The notes under the pieces were generated by a model. The model was not told the origin of the DNA. It saw only the letters and a list, made by a program, of their open reading frames with translations, and searched no databases. A stretch of DNA of 64,000 nucleotides from Rhodospirillales bacterium. GTDB taxonomy: Bacteria; Pseudomonadota; Alphaproteobacteria; Rhodospirillales; Defluviicoccaceae. The DNA lies in NCBI GenBank assembly GCA_007695045.1, contig REEP01000087.1:1-64000 (forward strand), read 5' to 3'. Below are positions 35,938 through 44,726 of the stretch, one piece after another (the stretch's first letter is position 1; each line of letters begins with the position of its first letter). A program made the position numbers and the translations under genes.

Positions 35938-37482
35938 ATGCACTTCAAGACCGTCGCTTCGGCGCTGGTGCTGAGCGGGTTCGTCGCCGGTTCGCTGGTG
36001 ATGCCCGCTCCCGCCAACGCCGACGAGCATCTGCCGCCGATCGCCAAGAACGTCATTATCATGGTGACCGACGGCGCGAGCTGGGGCACCTGGGACATGG
36101 CCAGCTATTGGGAGTATGGCGAGCTGGGGCACCAGCCCTACGACTCGTTCCCGGTCAAGCTCGGCATGACCACCACCCCCCTCAACACCGCACGCACTCC
36201 GCAGTTCAGCGGCGTGCCGCAGGTCGATTATGACTGGACGCAGGCTTGGGACGTGACGCCGGTCGATACCCTCGACTATCGCGGCAATCCCAACTACTTC
36301 GCCGGCTACGAGTACATCAAAAAGGATTACACGGACTCGGCCGCCGCCGGCACCGCGCTCGCAGCCGGCGAGAAGTCCTACAACAGCGCCATCAACTTCG
36401 ACGACTTCGCGCTGCCGCTGGATACGATCGTGCAGAAGGCGAAGGCGAAGGGCCGGGCCACCGGTTCCATCTCCAGCGTGCCGATCAGCCACGCCACCCC
36501 GGCGGCTCTGGGCGGCGCCCAGAACATCACCCGCGGCAATCTGCACGAAATCTCGAAGCAGATGTTGGACGACGGCATCCTCGACGTGTGGATGGGCGGC
36601 GGTCACCCGTTCTATGACGGCAACGGTCAGCTTCGCGACACACCGAACTACCGCTGGATCGCCGAGGAAGACCTCAACCGAGTGATCGACGGCGAGACGC
36701 CTTGGACCCTGATCTCGGCCAAGGAAGACTTTGAAAAACTGGCTGCCGGCATCGACCTGCCGACCGGTCCGTTGCTCGGCATTCCTGAGGTTGCCGCCAC
36801 GCTGCAATACAACCGTTCGCGTGACCCGGCGGTGATGGGGACGGACGACACCCTACCGAGCGGCATCGCGTATATCGACTCGGTGCCGACCCTGGCCACC
36901 ATGACCCAGGCGGCGCTCAACGTCCTCGGCCAGAATGAAAACGGGCTCTATCTCCACGTGGAGGGGGGCGCCGTCGACTGGGCGGCCCACGCCAACGACA
37001 CCGCCCGCATCATCGAAGAGCAGATGGACTTCAATCACTCGGTTAAGGCGGTGGTCGACTGGGTAGAGATGTACAGCGACTGGGATGAAACCATGTTGCT
37101 GGTCGTCACCGACCACGGCAATGCCATCCCCATGGGCCCGAACTCGGACACCATCCCGTTCGAGCCGGTGGAGAACCGGGGCAAGGGTGAACTCCCGGGC
37201 GTGCTGTGGCACTCCGGCACCCACACCAACGAGAACACCCTGCTGTTCGCCAAGGGTGCGGGCACGGAGATGCTGTACAACCACATCGTCGGCTACGACG
37301 CCGGCTTGGCCCTGTTCCTTCGCCACAACGACGGTGCGTTCATCGAAAATGACGCGATCGGCATGGTCATGATGGAGGCCCTGGAGCCGGTGCCGCTGCC
37401 GGCCAGCGTGATCTTCCTCGGCTCCGGCCTGGTGGCGCTGTTCGCCGTGGCCCGTCGCCGCATGAACAAGCTCGCCGCCTGA
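35938..37482 (+). CDS. Alkaline phosphatase (PhoA family) with VPLPA-type C-terminal sorting signal
   Basis: The protein has 514 residues. The signal peptide ends PAPANA (about 28). PhoA-type residues are visible: IIMVTDGAS (metal Asp), KDYTDSAAAGTALAAGEK (phosphorylated Ser), GGAVDWAAHAND, VVTDHGN and SGTHTNENTLLFAKG (zinc ligands). The C-terminus has VPLPASVIFLGSGL, a hydrophobic segment and RRRMNK, which is a VPLPA-CTERM exosortase-type sorting tail. The enzyme should release phosphate from organic monoesters at the cell surface. The ATG at 35938 has a CAGGAGGA site. The next gene is a glycerophosphodiesterase with the same tail. Confidence 0.93.
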   Translation: MHFKTVASALVLSGFVAGSLVMPAPANADEHLPPIAKNVIIMVTDGASWGTWDMASYWEYGELGHQPYDSFPVKLGMTTTPLNTARTPQFSGVPQVDYDWTQAWDVTPVDTLDYRGNPNYFAGYEYIKKDYTDSAAAGTALAAGEKSYNSAINFDDFALPLDTIVQKAKAKGRATGSISSVPISHATPAALGGAQNITRGNLHEISKQMLDDGILDVWMGGGHPFYDGNGQLRDTPNYRWIAEEDLNRVIDGETPWTLISAKEDFEKLAAGIDLPTGPLLGIPEVAATLQYNRSRDPAVMGTDDTLPSGIAYIDSVPTLATMTQAALNVLGQNENGLYLHVEGGAVDWAAHANDTARIIEEQMDFNHSVKAVVDWVEMYSDWDETMLLVVTDHGNAIPMGPNSDTIPFEPVENRGKGELPGVLWHSGTHTNENTLLFAKGAGTEMLYNHIVGYDAGLALFLRHNDGAFIENDAIGMVMMEALEPVPLPASVIFLGSGLVALFAVARRRMNKLAA

Positions 37483-37540
37483 CATCAGGACAGTGAGAGG
37501 CTGTCTTAGGATAGCCTCCCACCCAAGCATGTCACCTTCT

Positions 37541-37568
37541 GCGCCCGGGTACTCACGTGCCCGGGCGC
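37541..37568 (+). terminator. GC hairpin between the phosphatase and glycerophosphodiesterase genes
   Basis: GCGCCCGGG (37541-37549) pairs perfectly with CCCGGGCGC (37560-37568) around a 10-base loop. It is followed by TTCGTTGT, a weak T-run. It could be a terminator of the phosphatase transcript or an attenuating/stabilising structure in a shared transcript, as the next start is 48 bases away. Confidence 0.45.
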
Positions 37569-37616
37569 TTCGTTGTCCCGAATACGGTCACCCCACGGCA
37601 GACGAAGGACCTCACC

Positions 37617-38810
37617 GTGACAAACTCTGCTCAGGTTATGACAGCAGTATCTTTGCTGGCAGCCGTGGCGCTGGCCACACCCGCCGGCGCGGCCGGCTTC
37701 AACACCCTTTCCGGGACGCAACCGGACATCTGGTCCCATCGTGGGGCCAGTCTGTTCTCCCGCGAGAACACCATCGAGGCGTTCGAGCTGTCCGACCGTC
37801 TCGGCGCCGACGGTTTCGAGCTGGACTTGGTGCTGACCCGGGACAACCAGCTGGCGGTCTTTCACGACCAGACCCTGAACGTCCGGACCAACGTCGAGGA
37901 CCTCTTCGGCCCGGAACGGGCGCGCGATGACGGCAATTTCCACGTGGCCGACTTCACCATGGACGAGTTGCGCACACTCGCGGTGGACGCGCCCCGCGAC
38001 GAGTTCATCCGCAACCCGGCCGTCAATCCCTACGCGGTCGGCGCCGACACTGTGTTCCGCATCCCGACTTATGCGGAAGCGCTGGACGTTCTGGCCACCA
38101 CCCCGGCGGCTCAGGTGCTCACGGAAGTGAAGACATTGGGCGGTGAGCGGCCGGGTGAACGGGAGACCATGATCGACCTGCTGATCGACGAGTGGAAGGC
38201 TCGAGGCTACACCGGTCCGGGTGCCCCGGTGCGGGTGCAGTCCTTCGACCTCCCGTTCATGACCGACATGCAGGCGCGACTGGACGCGGAAGGGATGCGC
38301 ATCCCCACCTATCAACTCGATTGGCGGCTACTGCTCGATCTCGGGGCGACCACCGACGAGGAACTGAGCGTGGCGTTCGCCGACACCTACGGGATGTTCG
38401 ACGGGCTTGCCCTCAACATCAACGTGTTCCCGGTGGATGGTGCCGAGTTCTTCTCGGTCCTGAACCCCAACGCGCTGGACGTGGTCGGCGCCGCCCATGC
38501 CGCGGGGCTTGAGGTGCTGGTGTGGACGCTGGCACTCCCGCCAGGGGTTAATTTCGAAGCCGAGTACGTGCCGTGGGCGTTCGACCCCAGCCTGCCGATC
38601 GACTGGCAGAACCAGTACGCCCAGCTCTATGCCCTGGGGCTGGACGGCATCATCACCGACACCCCGGACATCGGCGTCGCCACCCGGGCCTTGTTCGCGG
38701 AGTCGGTGGATCCGATCCCGCTGCCGGCCAGTGTTGTGTTTCTCGGGACCGGCTTGGTGGCGTTGTTCGCCGCCGCCCGCCGCCGCGCGTCCAAGGTCGC
38801 AACCTCCTGA
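37617..38810 (+). CDS. Glycerophosphodiester phosphodiesterase with VPLPA-type sorting signal
   Basis: The protein has 397 residues. The signal peptide is VMTAVSLLAAVALATPAGA. The GDPD active site is present: DIWSHRGASLFSRENTIEAF, GFELDLVLTRDNQLAVFHD, TEVKTLGGERP and DGIITDTPD at the end of the barrel. It cleaves glycerophosphodiesters to glycerol-3-phosphate and an alcohol. The C-terminus reads PIPLPASVVFLGTGL, then a hydrophobic run and ARRR, matching the upstream phosphatase tail. The GTG at 37617 follows GAAGGA; an ATG at 37638 is the alternative start. Confidence 0.9.
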   Translation: MTNSAQVMTAVSLLAAVALATPAGAAGFNTLSGTQPDIWSHRGASLFSRENTIEAFELSDRLGADGFELDLVLTRDNQLAVFHDQTLNVRTNVEDLFGPERARDDGNFHVADFTMDELRTLAVDAPRDEFIRNPAVNPYAVGADTVFRIPTYAEALDVLATTPAAQVLTEVKTLGGERPGERETMIDLLIDEWKARGYTGPGAPVRVQSFDLPFMTDMQARLDAEGMRIPTYQLDWRLLLDLGATTDEELSVAFADTYGMFDGLALNINVFPVDGAEFFSVLNPNALDVVGAAHAAGLEVLVWTLALPPGVNFEAEYVPWAFDPSLPIDWQNQYAQLYALGLDGIITDTPDIGVATRALFAESVDPIPLPASVVFLGTGLVALFAAARRRASKVATS

Positions 38811-38850
38811 ACGTCGCCGTCGCCCGGCTGCCAGGTTCGGCACTCGGGCG

Positions 38851-39537
38851 CTACCTCCGTGGCCGCAGCAAGGCCGCCGCCGGCAAGGTATGGACGGTAT
38901 CCCGTCCCAGAAGATGAGCGCGGAAGTGCGGCGCCAGCAGCCCGGTCAGGGCGGGATCGAACACGTCCAACCCGCCGGTGAAGGCGCCGAACGCGGGCAG
39001 AATCAAGCGGCGGTCGTCCTCCACGAAGCAAGGTCGGCTGAGCCGACGCCGGTACAGCGCCACTGCCGCCTTGGGATGGAAATGGCCGGACAGCTCCGGG
39101 GTGTCCGCCGTGGCCTCGGCTTGGTGGCGGCAGGTCAGTGCGGCCAATGACCAGGACGTCACCACGCGGCCGCCCAGCGCGCCGGCTGCGTCCCGGTCGT
39201 GGTTGCCCGTGACCCAGATCCAGGTCCGCCCGGCCATCAGGTTTGTGAGTGCGTCCCGGTCGGCCGGGTCGAGACGGGCCTCGCCACCGCCGTCATGGAA
39301 GCTGTCGCCGAGGCAGACAACCACCTGCGGCTGCCACCGGTGGACGGCGGCGGCCAGCCTTTCCAGGGTGGCACGGGTGTCATAGGGCGGCAGCAGCCGA
39401 TTGCGGCGGGCCAGCGCCGAGCCCTTCTCCAGGTGCAGGTCGGCCACCACCAGGGCGGCATGGTCGGGCAGCACCAAGGCGCCCATTGGCGTGGCGATGA
39501 CCGGCTCCCCGCCGAACGAGAAGGCGGCAGCACTCAT
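38851..39537 (-). CDS. pdeM: Ligase-associated DNA damage response endonuclease PdeM
   Basis: The protein has 228 residues in the calcineurin-like metallophosphoesterase fold: VVADLHLEKG, VCLGDSFHDGGG, WVTGNHDRDA and ELSGHFHPKA supply the metal ligands. The Pseudomonas putida relative (MPE) is a manganese-dependent single-strand DNA endonuclease encoded with a helicase, exonuclease and ATP-dependent ligase. Here it overlaps the end of the helicase gene by 4 bases, in the same operon. Confidence 0.92.
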   Translation of the reverse strand: MSAAAFSFGGEPVIATPMGALVLPDHAALVVADLHLEKGSALARRNRLLPPYDTRATLERLAAAVHRWQPQVVVCLGDSFHDGGGEARLDPADRDALTNLMAGRTWIWVTGNHDRDAAGALGGRVVTSWSLAALTCRHQAEATADTPELSGHFHPKAAVALYRRRLSRPCFVEDDRRLILPAFGAFTGGLDVFDPALTGLLAPHFRAHLLGRDTVHTLPAAALLRPRR

Positions 39538-41993
39538 GCCGTCGCGGTGCCGGCGACGAGGCCATCCGATGGCGCGCGCATGGCCTCATCGATCAGGGCC
39601 TGGGCGGCATCGTCCAGCGCTTCCTCCCAGCCGCCGCCCTCCACCGTCTCCTTGCCGATCTCCAGCAGCACCGGCACCGCCAGCGGTGAAACCCGCTCCA
39701 GCCGGCGCACGTCGATATGCCCCTGCACCCGGGTGAGCAGGGCGGCCAACCGCCTGGCATCGACGAAGCCGCGCGCGGCATCGTCGCGGGTGGCGCGCAG
39801 CAGCACGTGACCGGGGTCATATTGGCGGAGCACGGTGTAGATCAGGTCGGTGTTGAAGGTCACCTGCCGGCCGGTCTTTTCGTGCCCCGGGTGGCGCCGT
39901 TCGATCAGCCCGGCGATCACCGCGACGTTGCGGAAGGTCCGGCGCAGCACCGCCGATTCCGCCATCCATTCCTCCAGGTCGTCCCCGAGCATGTCCAGCC
40001 CGAACAGGGCCGCGACGTCCGTGGCGGGGCGGAGGCTCCAGACCGCCAGCACGTAGTCGGTGGCGACGAACCCGAGCGGCCCGAGCCCGGCCCGCTCCAT
40101 CCGGCGGGTCAGCAGCAACCCCAGCGTCTGATGCGCGTTGCGGCCCTCGAAAGCGTAGGCGACCAGGAATTCGCGGCCACGGCGGGGAAACGTCTCCACC
40201 AGCAAGCGGTCGCCGGCCGGCAGGAGCGAGCGCCGGCGTTGCAGGTCGAGCCAACGGTGTACCGGTGGTGGCAACGCGTGCCAGTGCCCGGGCCGGTCCA
40301 GCATGGTCCGCACCCGCGACGCCAGGTTCGTGGACAGCGGAAGCCTTCCGCCGGCGTAGGCCGGCACCTTGGGCTCCGAGCCGTCGGCGCGGGTGACGAG
40401 GACGGTGGTGTCGCGCACGCCTTCGAACCGCAGCACCTCACCGGAAAACAGGAAGGTGTCGCCGGGCGACAGGCCCTGGATGAAATATTCCTCCACCTGA
40501 CCCAACACCGGGCCCTTCTTCAGCTTCACCCGCAGCATCACCGCCTCGACGATGGTGCCGACGTTCATGCGATAGAGCCGGGCGAACGCGGGCGCCGCCA
40601 GCCGATAGGACCCATCCTCGCCACGCGTGAGCCGGCAGTAGCGGTCATAGCCGGCGAGGGCGTAGCCGCCGTCGGTGACGAACCGAACAGTATCGTCGAA
40701 GTCGTTGCGGGCCAGGTGGGCATACGGGGCGGCGCGCCGGACCTCCGCGTACAGCGCATCGGCGGTAAACGGCCCGGCGCAAGCGGTGCCGAGGATATGC
40801 TGGGCCAGCACCTCGAGGCCGCCCGGCCCCGGCCGTTCGCCGTCCAGTTCGCCGTCGCGGATGGCGTCCAGGGCCGCTTGGCACTCCAGGACCTCGAAGC
40901 GGTTGCCGGGGACCAGGAGGGCACGGCTCGGCCGGTCGAGTTGGTGGCCGGCCCGGCCGATGCGCTGCACCAGCCGGCTCACGCCCTTGGGCGCCCCGAT
41001 CTGCACCACCAGATCCACCGCGGCCCAGTCCACGCCCAGGTCCAGCGACGATGTGGCCACCACCGCCCGCAGCCGGCCCGCCGCCATGGCCGCTTCCACC
41101 TTGCGCCGCTGCTCCGCCGCCAGGCTGCCGTGGTGCAAGGCGATGGGCAGCGCTGCGTCGTTCAGTCGCCATAGGCCCTGGAACACGATCTCCGCCTGGG
41201 CGCGGGTGTTGACGAACACGATGGTGGTGCCGGACTCGACGATGGCCTGATACACCTGCGGCAGCGCATAGTGAGCGGTGTGGCCGGACCACGGCAGGCT
41301 ATCGCTTTGGAGCAGGACGATCTTCGCCGCTGTGCCCTCGGTACAGGCCACGAGGTCTACCGATACCGCGTCCGCGTCCGGTGCCAACCACCGCTTCAGA
41401 TCGTCCGGCCAGGCCACCGTGGCCGACAGGCCGACACGGCGGGCGTCGGGTGCGAGCCGGGACAGCCGGGCGAGGCCCAATGCGAGAAGGTCGCCGCGCT
41501 TGCTGCCGGCCAGCGCGTGCACCTCGTCGATGACCACCGCCCGAAGGCCGCCGAACAGCGTTGCCGCGTCGGGGTAGGACAGCATCAGCGCCAGGGACTC
41601 CGGCGTGGTCATGAGGATGTGCGGCGGCTGCCGGCGCTGACGGCGCCGCTTGGCCTCCGGCGTGTCGCCGGTGCGGGTCTCGGCGCGGATCGGCAACGCC
41701 ATCTCGGCGATGGGCCGCTCCAGGTTGCGATGCACGTCCACGGTGAGCGCCTTGAGCGGCGACACGTACAGGGTATGCAGGCCGCGATGAGCGCCGTCGG
41801 CGAGGTCGAGTAGCGATGGCAGAAACCCGGCCAGCGTCTTGCCGCCGCCGGTGGGGGCGACCAACAGCGCATGCCGCCCCTCCCGCGCCGCCGCCAGCAT
41901 GGCCATCTGATGGTCATGAGGCGCCCAGCCGCGTGCCATGAACCAGCCGGCGAACGCAGCGGGCAGAGCCGTATCGGTGAGTGATCCTCGCAT
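39534..41993 (-). CDS. Ligase-associated DNA damage response DEXH-box helicase (Lhr-like)
   Basis: The protein has 819 residues. It is a superfamily 2 helicase: Q-like motif PHDHQMAMLAAAREGRHAL, Walker A APTGGGKTLAGFLPSL, motif II VVIDEVHALAGSKRGD, motif III LSATVAWP, and motif VI QRIGRAGHQLDRPSRALLVP. Lhr-specific C-terminal modules follow. It should unwind DNA or RNA:DNA 3-prime to 5-prime. The start ATG (41991-41993) lies 10 bases from the divergent exonuclease start. It forms an operon with pdeM. Confidence 0.93.
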   Translation of the reverse strand: MRGSLTDTALPAAFAGWFMARGWAPHDHQMAMLAAAREGRHALLVAPTGGGKTLAGFLPSLLDLADGAHRGLHTLYVSPLKALTVDVHRNLERPIAEMALPIRAETRTGDTPEAKRRRQRRQPPHILMTTPESLALMLSYPDAATLFGGLRAVVIDEVHALAGSKRGDLLALGLARLSRLAPDARRVGLSATVAWPDDLKRWLAPDADAVSVDLVACTEGTAAKIVLLQSDSLPWSGHTAHYALPQVYQAIVESGTTIVFVNTRAQAEIVFQGLWRLNDAALPIALHHGSLAAEQRRKVEAAMAAGRLRAVVATSSLDLGVDWAAVDLVVQIGAPKGVSRLVQRIGRAGHQLDRPSRALLVPGNRFEVLECQAALDAIRDGELDGERPGPGGLEVLAQHILGTACAGPFTADALYAEVRRAAPYAHLARNDFDDTVRFVTDGGYALAGYDRYCRLTRGEDGSYRLAAPAFARLYRMNVGTIVEAVMLRVKLKKGPVLGQVEEYFIQGLSPGDTFLFSGEVLRFEGVRDTTVLVTRADGSEPKVPAYAGGRLPLSTNLASRVRTMLDRPGHWHALPPPVHRWLDLQRRRSLLPAGDRLLVETFPRRGREFLVAYAFEGRNAHQTLGLLLTRRMERAGLGPLGFVATDYVLAVWSLRPATDVAALFGLDMLGDDLEEWMAESAVLRRTFRNVAVIAGLIERRHPGHEKTGRQVTFNTDLIYTVLRQYDPGHVLLRATRDDAARGFVDARRLAALLTRVQGHIDVRRLERVSPLAVPVLLEIGKETVEGGGWEEALDDAAQALIDEAMRAPSDGLVAGTATA

Positions 41994-42003
41994 GAGCCAA
42001 TAG

Positions 42004-43080
42004 ATGGAAGCCAACCGACCCGATCGGGATGATCCATTGCAGGTGACGGCTGACCGTCGGCAGGAGCCGCCCACCAGGCTGTTGCCGACATGGCTCAAGC
42101 TCACCGGACAAGGTCTGTGGTGCGAGCCGGGCGGGTTCTTTGTCGATCCCGGCCGGGCGGTGGCGCGCGCCGTGATCACCCACGGCCATGCCGATCATGC
42201 CCGCGCCGGCCACGACCACGTGCTGGCCACACCGGAAACCGTGGCGATCATGCAGGCCCGCTACGGCGACCGCGCCGGCCGCACGCTGGAAGCACTGCCC
42301 TGTGACCAAATCCGGCGGATCGACGGGGTGAGCGTCCGGTTCGTCCCGGCCGGCCACATTCTCGGCAGTGCCCAGGTGGTGCTGGAGCACGCCGGCACCC
42401 GCGTTGTCGTGTCGGGGGACTTCAAACGGCGGGCCGATCCCACCTGCGATCCGTTCGAGCCGGTCCCTTGCGACCTGTTCATCACCGAGGCCACGTTCGG
42501 GCTGCCCGTATTCCGCCATCCGCCCGACGCGGTGGCCGTGGATCGTCTCCTGACCTCACTCAATACCTTTCCCGACCGTGCCCACCTCGTCGGTGCCTAT
42601 GCCCTCGGCAAGGCGCAGCGGCTGATCGCGCTGCTGCGCCAGGCCGGCTGCGATCGCACCATCTGGCTGCACGGCGCCCTGGTCCGGCTGTGTGACCTGT
42701 ACCGCGACCGGGGCGTGCCCCTGGGCGACCTTGCCTTGTGCAGCGGCGGAAGGCGCAAGGATATGGCGGGAGAGATCGTTTTGTGCCCACCCTCGGCGCT
42801 GGCCGACCGCTGGAGCCGGGGATTTCCCGATCCGGTCATCGCCATGGCGTCCGGCTGGATGCAGGTGCGTCAGCGCGCCCGCCAGCGCGGGGTGGAACTG
42901 CCGCTGGTGATCTCCGACCACGCCGACTGGGATCAACTGACCGAAACCATCCGCGACGTCGGCGCCCCGCGCGTGCTCGTGACCCACGGCCAGGAGGATG
43001 CACTGGTGCACTGGGCGCGAGGGATTGGGGTGGAAGCCGATGCCCTGTCGCTCACCGGCTACGCCGACGAGGGCGAATGA
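42004..43080 (+). CDS. Ligase-associated DNA damage response exonuclease (metallo-beta-lactamase fold)
   Basis: The protein has 358 residues. The metal site VITHGHADHARAGHDHVLAT (about 57-76), GHILGSAQV, VVSGDFKRRADPTCDPFEP and the C-terminal VISDHADWDQL and VTHGQEDALV show the CPSF/SNM1-like nuclease branch of the fold. It is the exonuclease of the PdeM-helicase-ligase repair cluster. The ligase gene starts inside its stop codon (ATGA). The ATG at 42004 leaves only 10 bases to the divergent helicase gene; a GTG at 42043 is an alternative start. Confidence 0.93.
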   Translation: MEANRPDRDDPLQVTADRRQEPPTRLLPTWLKLTGQGLWCEPGGFFVDPGRAVARAVITHGHADHARAGHDHVLATPETVAIMQARYGDRAGRTLEALPCDQIRRIDGVSVRFVPAGHILGSAQVVLEHAGTRVVVSGDFKRRADPTCDPFEPVPCDLFITEATFGLPVFRHPPDAVAVDRLLTSLNTFPDRAHLVGAYALGKAQRLIALLRQAGCDRTIWLHGALVRLCDLYRDRGVPLGDLALCSGGRRKDMAGEIVLCPPSALADRWSRGFPDPVIAMASGWMQVRQRARQRGVELPLVISDHADWDQLTETIRDVGAPRVLVTHGQEDALVHWARGIGVEADALSLTGYADEGE

Positions 43081-44663
43081 AAGCCTTCGCCGCGTTGCTG
43101 GACGCCCTCGCCTTCGCGCCGCAGCGCAACGCCAAACTCCGACTGTTGCAGCGCTATTTCCGGGAGACACCGGACCCGGACCGGGGCTATGGCCTCGCCG
43201 CGCTGACGGGAACGCTCACGTTCCCCCATGCCAAGCCGGCGCTGATCCGGAGCCTGGTGGGCACGCGGACGGACCCGGTTCTGTTCGCGCTGTCCTATGA
43301 CTACGTGGGCGATCTGGCGGAGACGGCGGCGCTGCTCTGGCCGGCCGAGGGTGAGGCGAGCACGCCGCCACCGCTCGCCCGCGTGGTTGCGACGCTGGGT
43401 TGCGCCGACAAGGCGCAGTTGCCGGGCCAAGTGACGGCGTTCCTCGATGCCCTGGACGAGAGCGGGCGGTTCGCGCTGCTGAAGCTGATCACCGGCGGAC
43501 TCCGGGTGGGCGTGTCGGCCCGTCTGGCCAAGACCGCGCTGGCCGAACTGGGCAGCGTCGACGTGGCCGAGATCGAGGAACTGTGGCATGGCCTGAAGCC
43601 GCCCTACGGGGAGCTGTTCGCCTGGCTGGAAGGTCGTGGCGCCCGTCCGACCGGGCATCACGGGCTGGGTTTCCGGCCGATGATGCTGGCCACGTCCCTG
43701 GCCGAAGCGGAACTGGACGCGCTCGATCCGGCCGACTTCGCCGCCGAGTGGAAGTGGGACGGCATCAGGGTGCAGGTCACCGCCCGGGGCGGCGAGGCGC
43801 GGCTGTGGTCCCGCACCGGCGAGGACATCACCCGGGCATTTCCGGACGTTGTCGCCCGGATGACCTTCGACGCGGTCCTGGACGGCGAACTGCTGGTGGT
43901 GCGCGACGGCGTGGTCGCCCCGTTCAACCACCTTCAGCAGCGCCTGGGCCGCAAGACGGTGGGCGCGAAGCGGCTGAACGAGTATCCCGCCGCGATCATG
44001 GTCTATGACCTGTTGATGGAAAACGGGGAGGACCTGCGGCCGCGGCCGATGGAACAGCGTCGGCGCCGGCTGGAGGCGTGGACCCGCCAATTGAGCCTGC
44101 CGCAAGTGGCGCTGTCGCCGCTGGTCGCCTTCTCGACGTGGGACGATCTGGCCGGCATGCGCGCCGCGGCCCGCGACGACGGCATCGAGGGGCTGATGCT
44201 GAAGCGGTGGGACAGTGACTATGTGCCGGGCCGGCCGAAAGGGCCTTGGTTCAAGTGGAAGCGGGCCCCGCTCACGGTGGACTGTGTCCTGATGTATGCG
44301 CGGCGTGGCCATGGCCGGCGGTCGTCGTTCTACTCCGACTATACCTTCGGCTGCTGGCAGGAGGATAACGGGGTTGGCCGCGCCCTGGTGCCGGTGGGCA
44401 AGGCCTATTTCGGGTTCACCGATGCCGAACTGGCCGAACTCGACCGCTGGGTGCGCGCCCATACGATGGAGCGGTATGGGCCCGTCCGGGCGGTGCGCCC
44501 GGAACTCGTGCTGGAAATCGCCTGCGACAGCGTGCACCCTTCCGCCCGCCACAAGTCCGGTCTGGCCATGCGCTTTCCGCGGGTGCAGCGTATCCGCTGG
44601 GACAAACCGGCCGGAGAAGCCGACACCGTCGAGGCGTTACGGGCGCTGATCGCGCGGGTCTAA
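43077..44663 (+). CDS. ATP-dependent DNA ligase of the cisplatin/damage-response type
   Basis: The protein has 528 residues. The N-terminal DNA-binding domain (about 1-200) precedes the adenylation domain with the nucleotidyl-accepting Lys in EWKWDGIRVQV (Lys about 226). The other ligase motifs are TFDAVLDGELLV, IEGLMLKRW and WFKWKR. It seals nicks using ATP, beside the NAD-dependent LigA that bacteria normally use for replication. It is the last gene of the repair cluster and overlaps the exonuclease gene by 4 bases. Confidence 0.94.
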   Translation: MKAFAALLDALAFAPQRNAKLRLLQRYFRETPDPDRGYGLAALTGTLTFPHAKPALIRSLVGTRTDPVLFALSYDYVGDLAETAALLWPAEGEASTPPPLARVVATLGCADKAQLPGQVTAFLDALDESGRFALLKLITGGLRVGVSARLAKTALAELGSVDVAEIEELWHGLKPPYGELFAWLEGRGARPTGHHGLGFRPMMLATSLAEAELDALDPADFAAEWKWDGIRVQVTARGGEARLWSRTGEDITRAFPDVVARMTFDAVLDGELLVVRDGVVAPFNHLQQRLGRKTVGAKRLNEYPAAIMVYDLLMENGEDLRPRPMEQRRRRLEAWTRQLSLPQVALSPLVAFSTWDDLAGMRAAARDDGIEGLMLKRWDSDYVPGRPKGPWFKWKRAPLTVDCVLMYARRGHGRRSSFYSDYTFGCWQEDNGVGRALVPVGKAYFGFTDAELAELDRWVRAHTMERYGPVRAVRPELVLEIACDSVHPSARHKSGLAMRFPRVQRIRWDKPAGEADTVEALRALIARV

Positions 44664-44726
44664 TCCGTTATCCGTCCCGATACGTAAACGCCTTTGGTCG
44701 CTACATGTAAAATCATCCGGAAAACC

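Noticed and set aside
44640-44680. RpoE-type promoter before the FAD oxidoreductase gene
   Set aside because: TGATCG followed by TA is present, but the spacing (16 bases after the sixth base) differs from the two matching elements; kept only as a remark.
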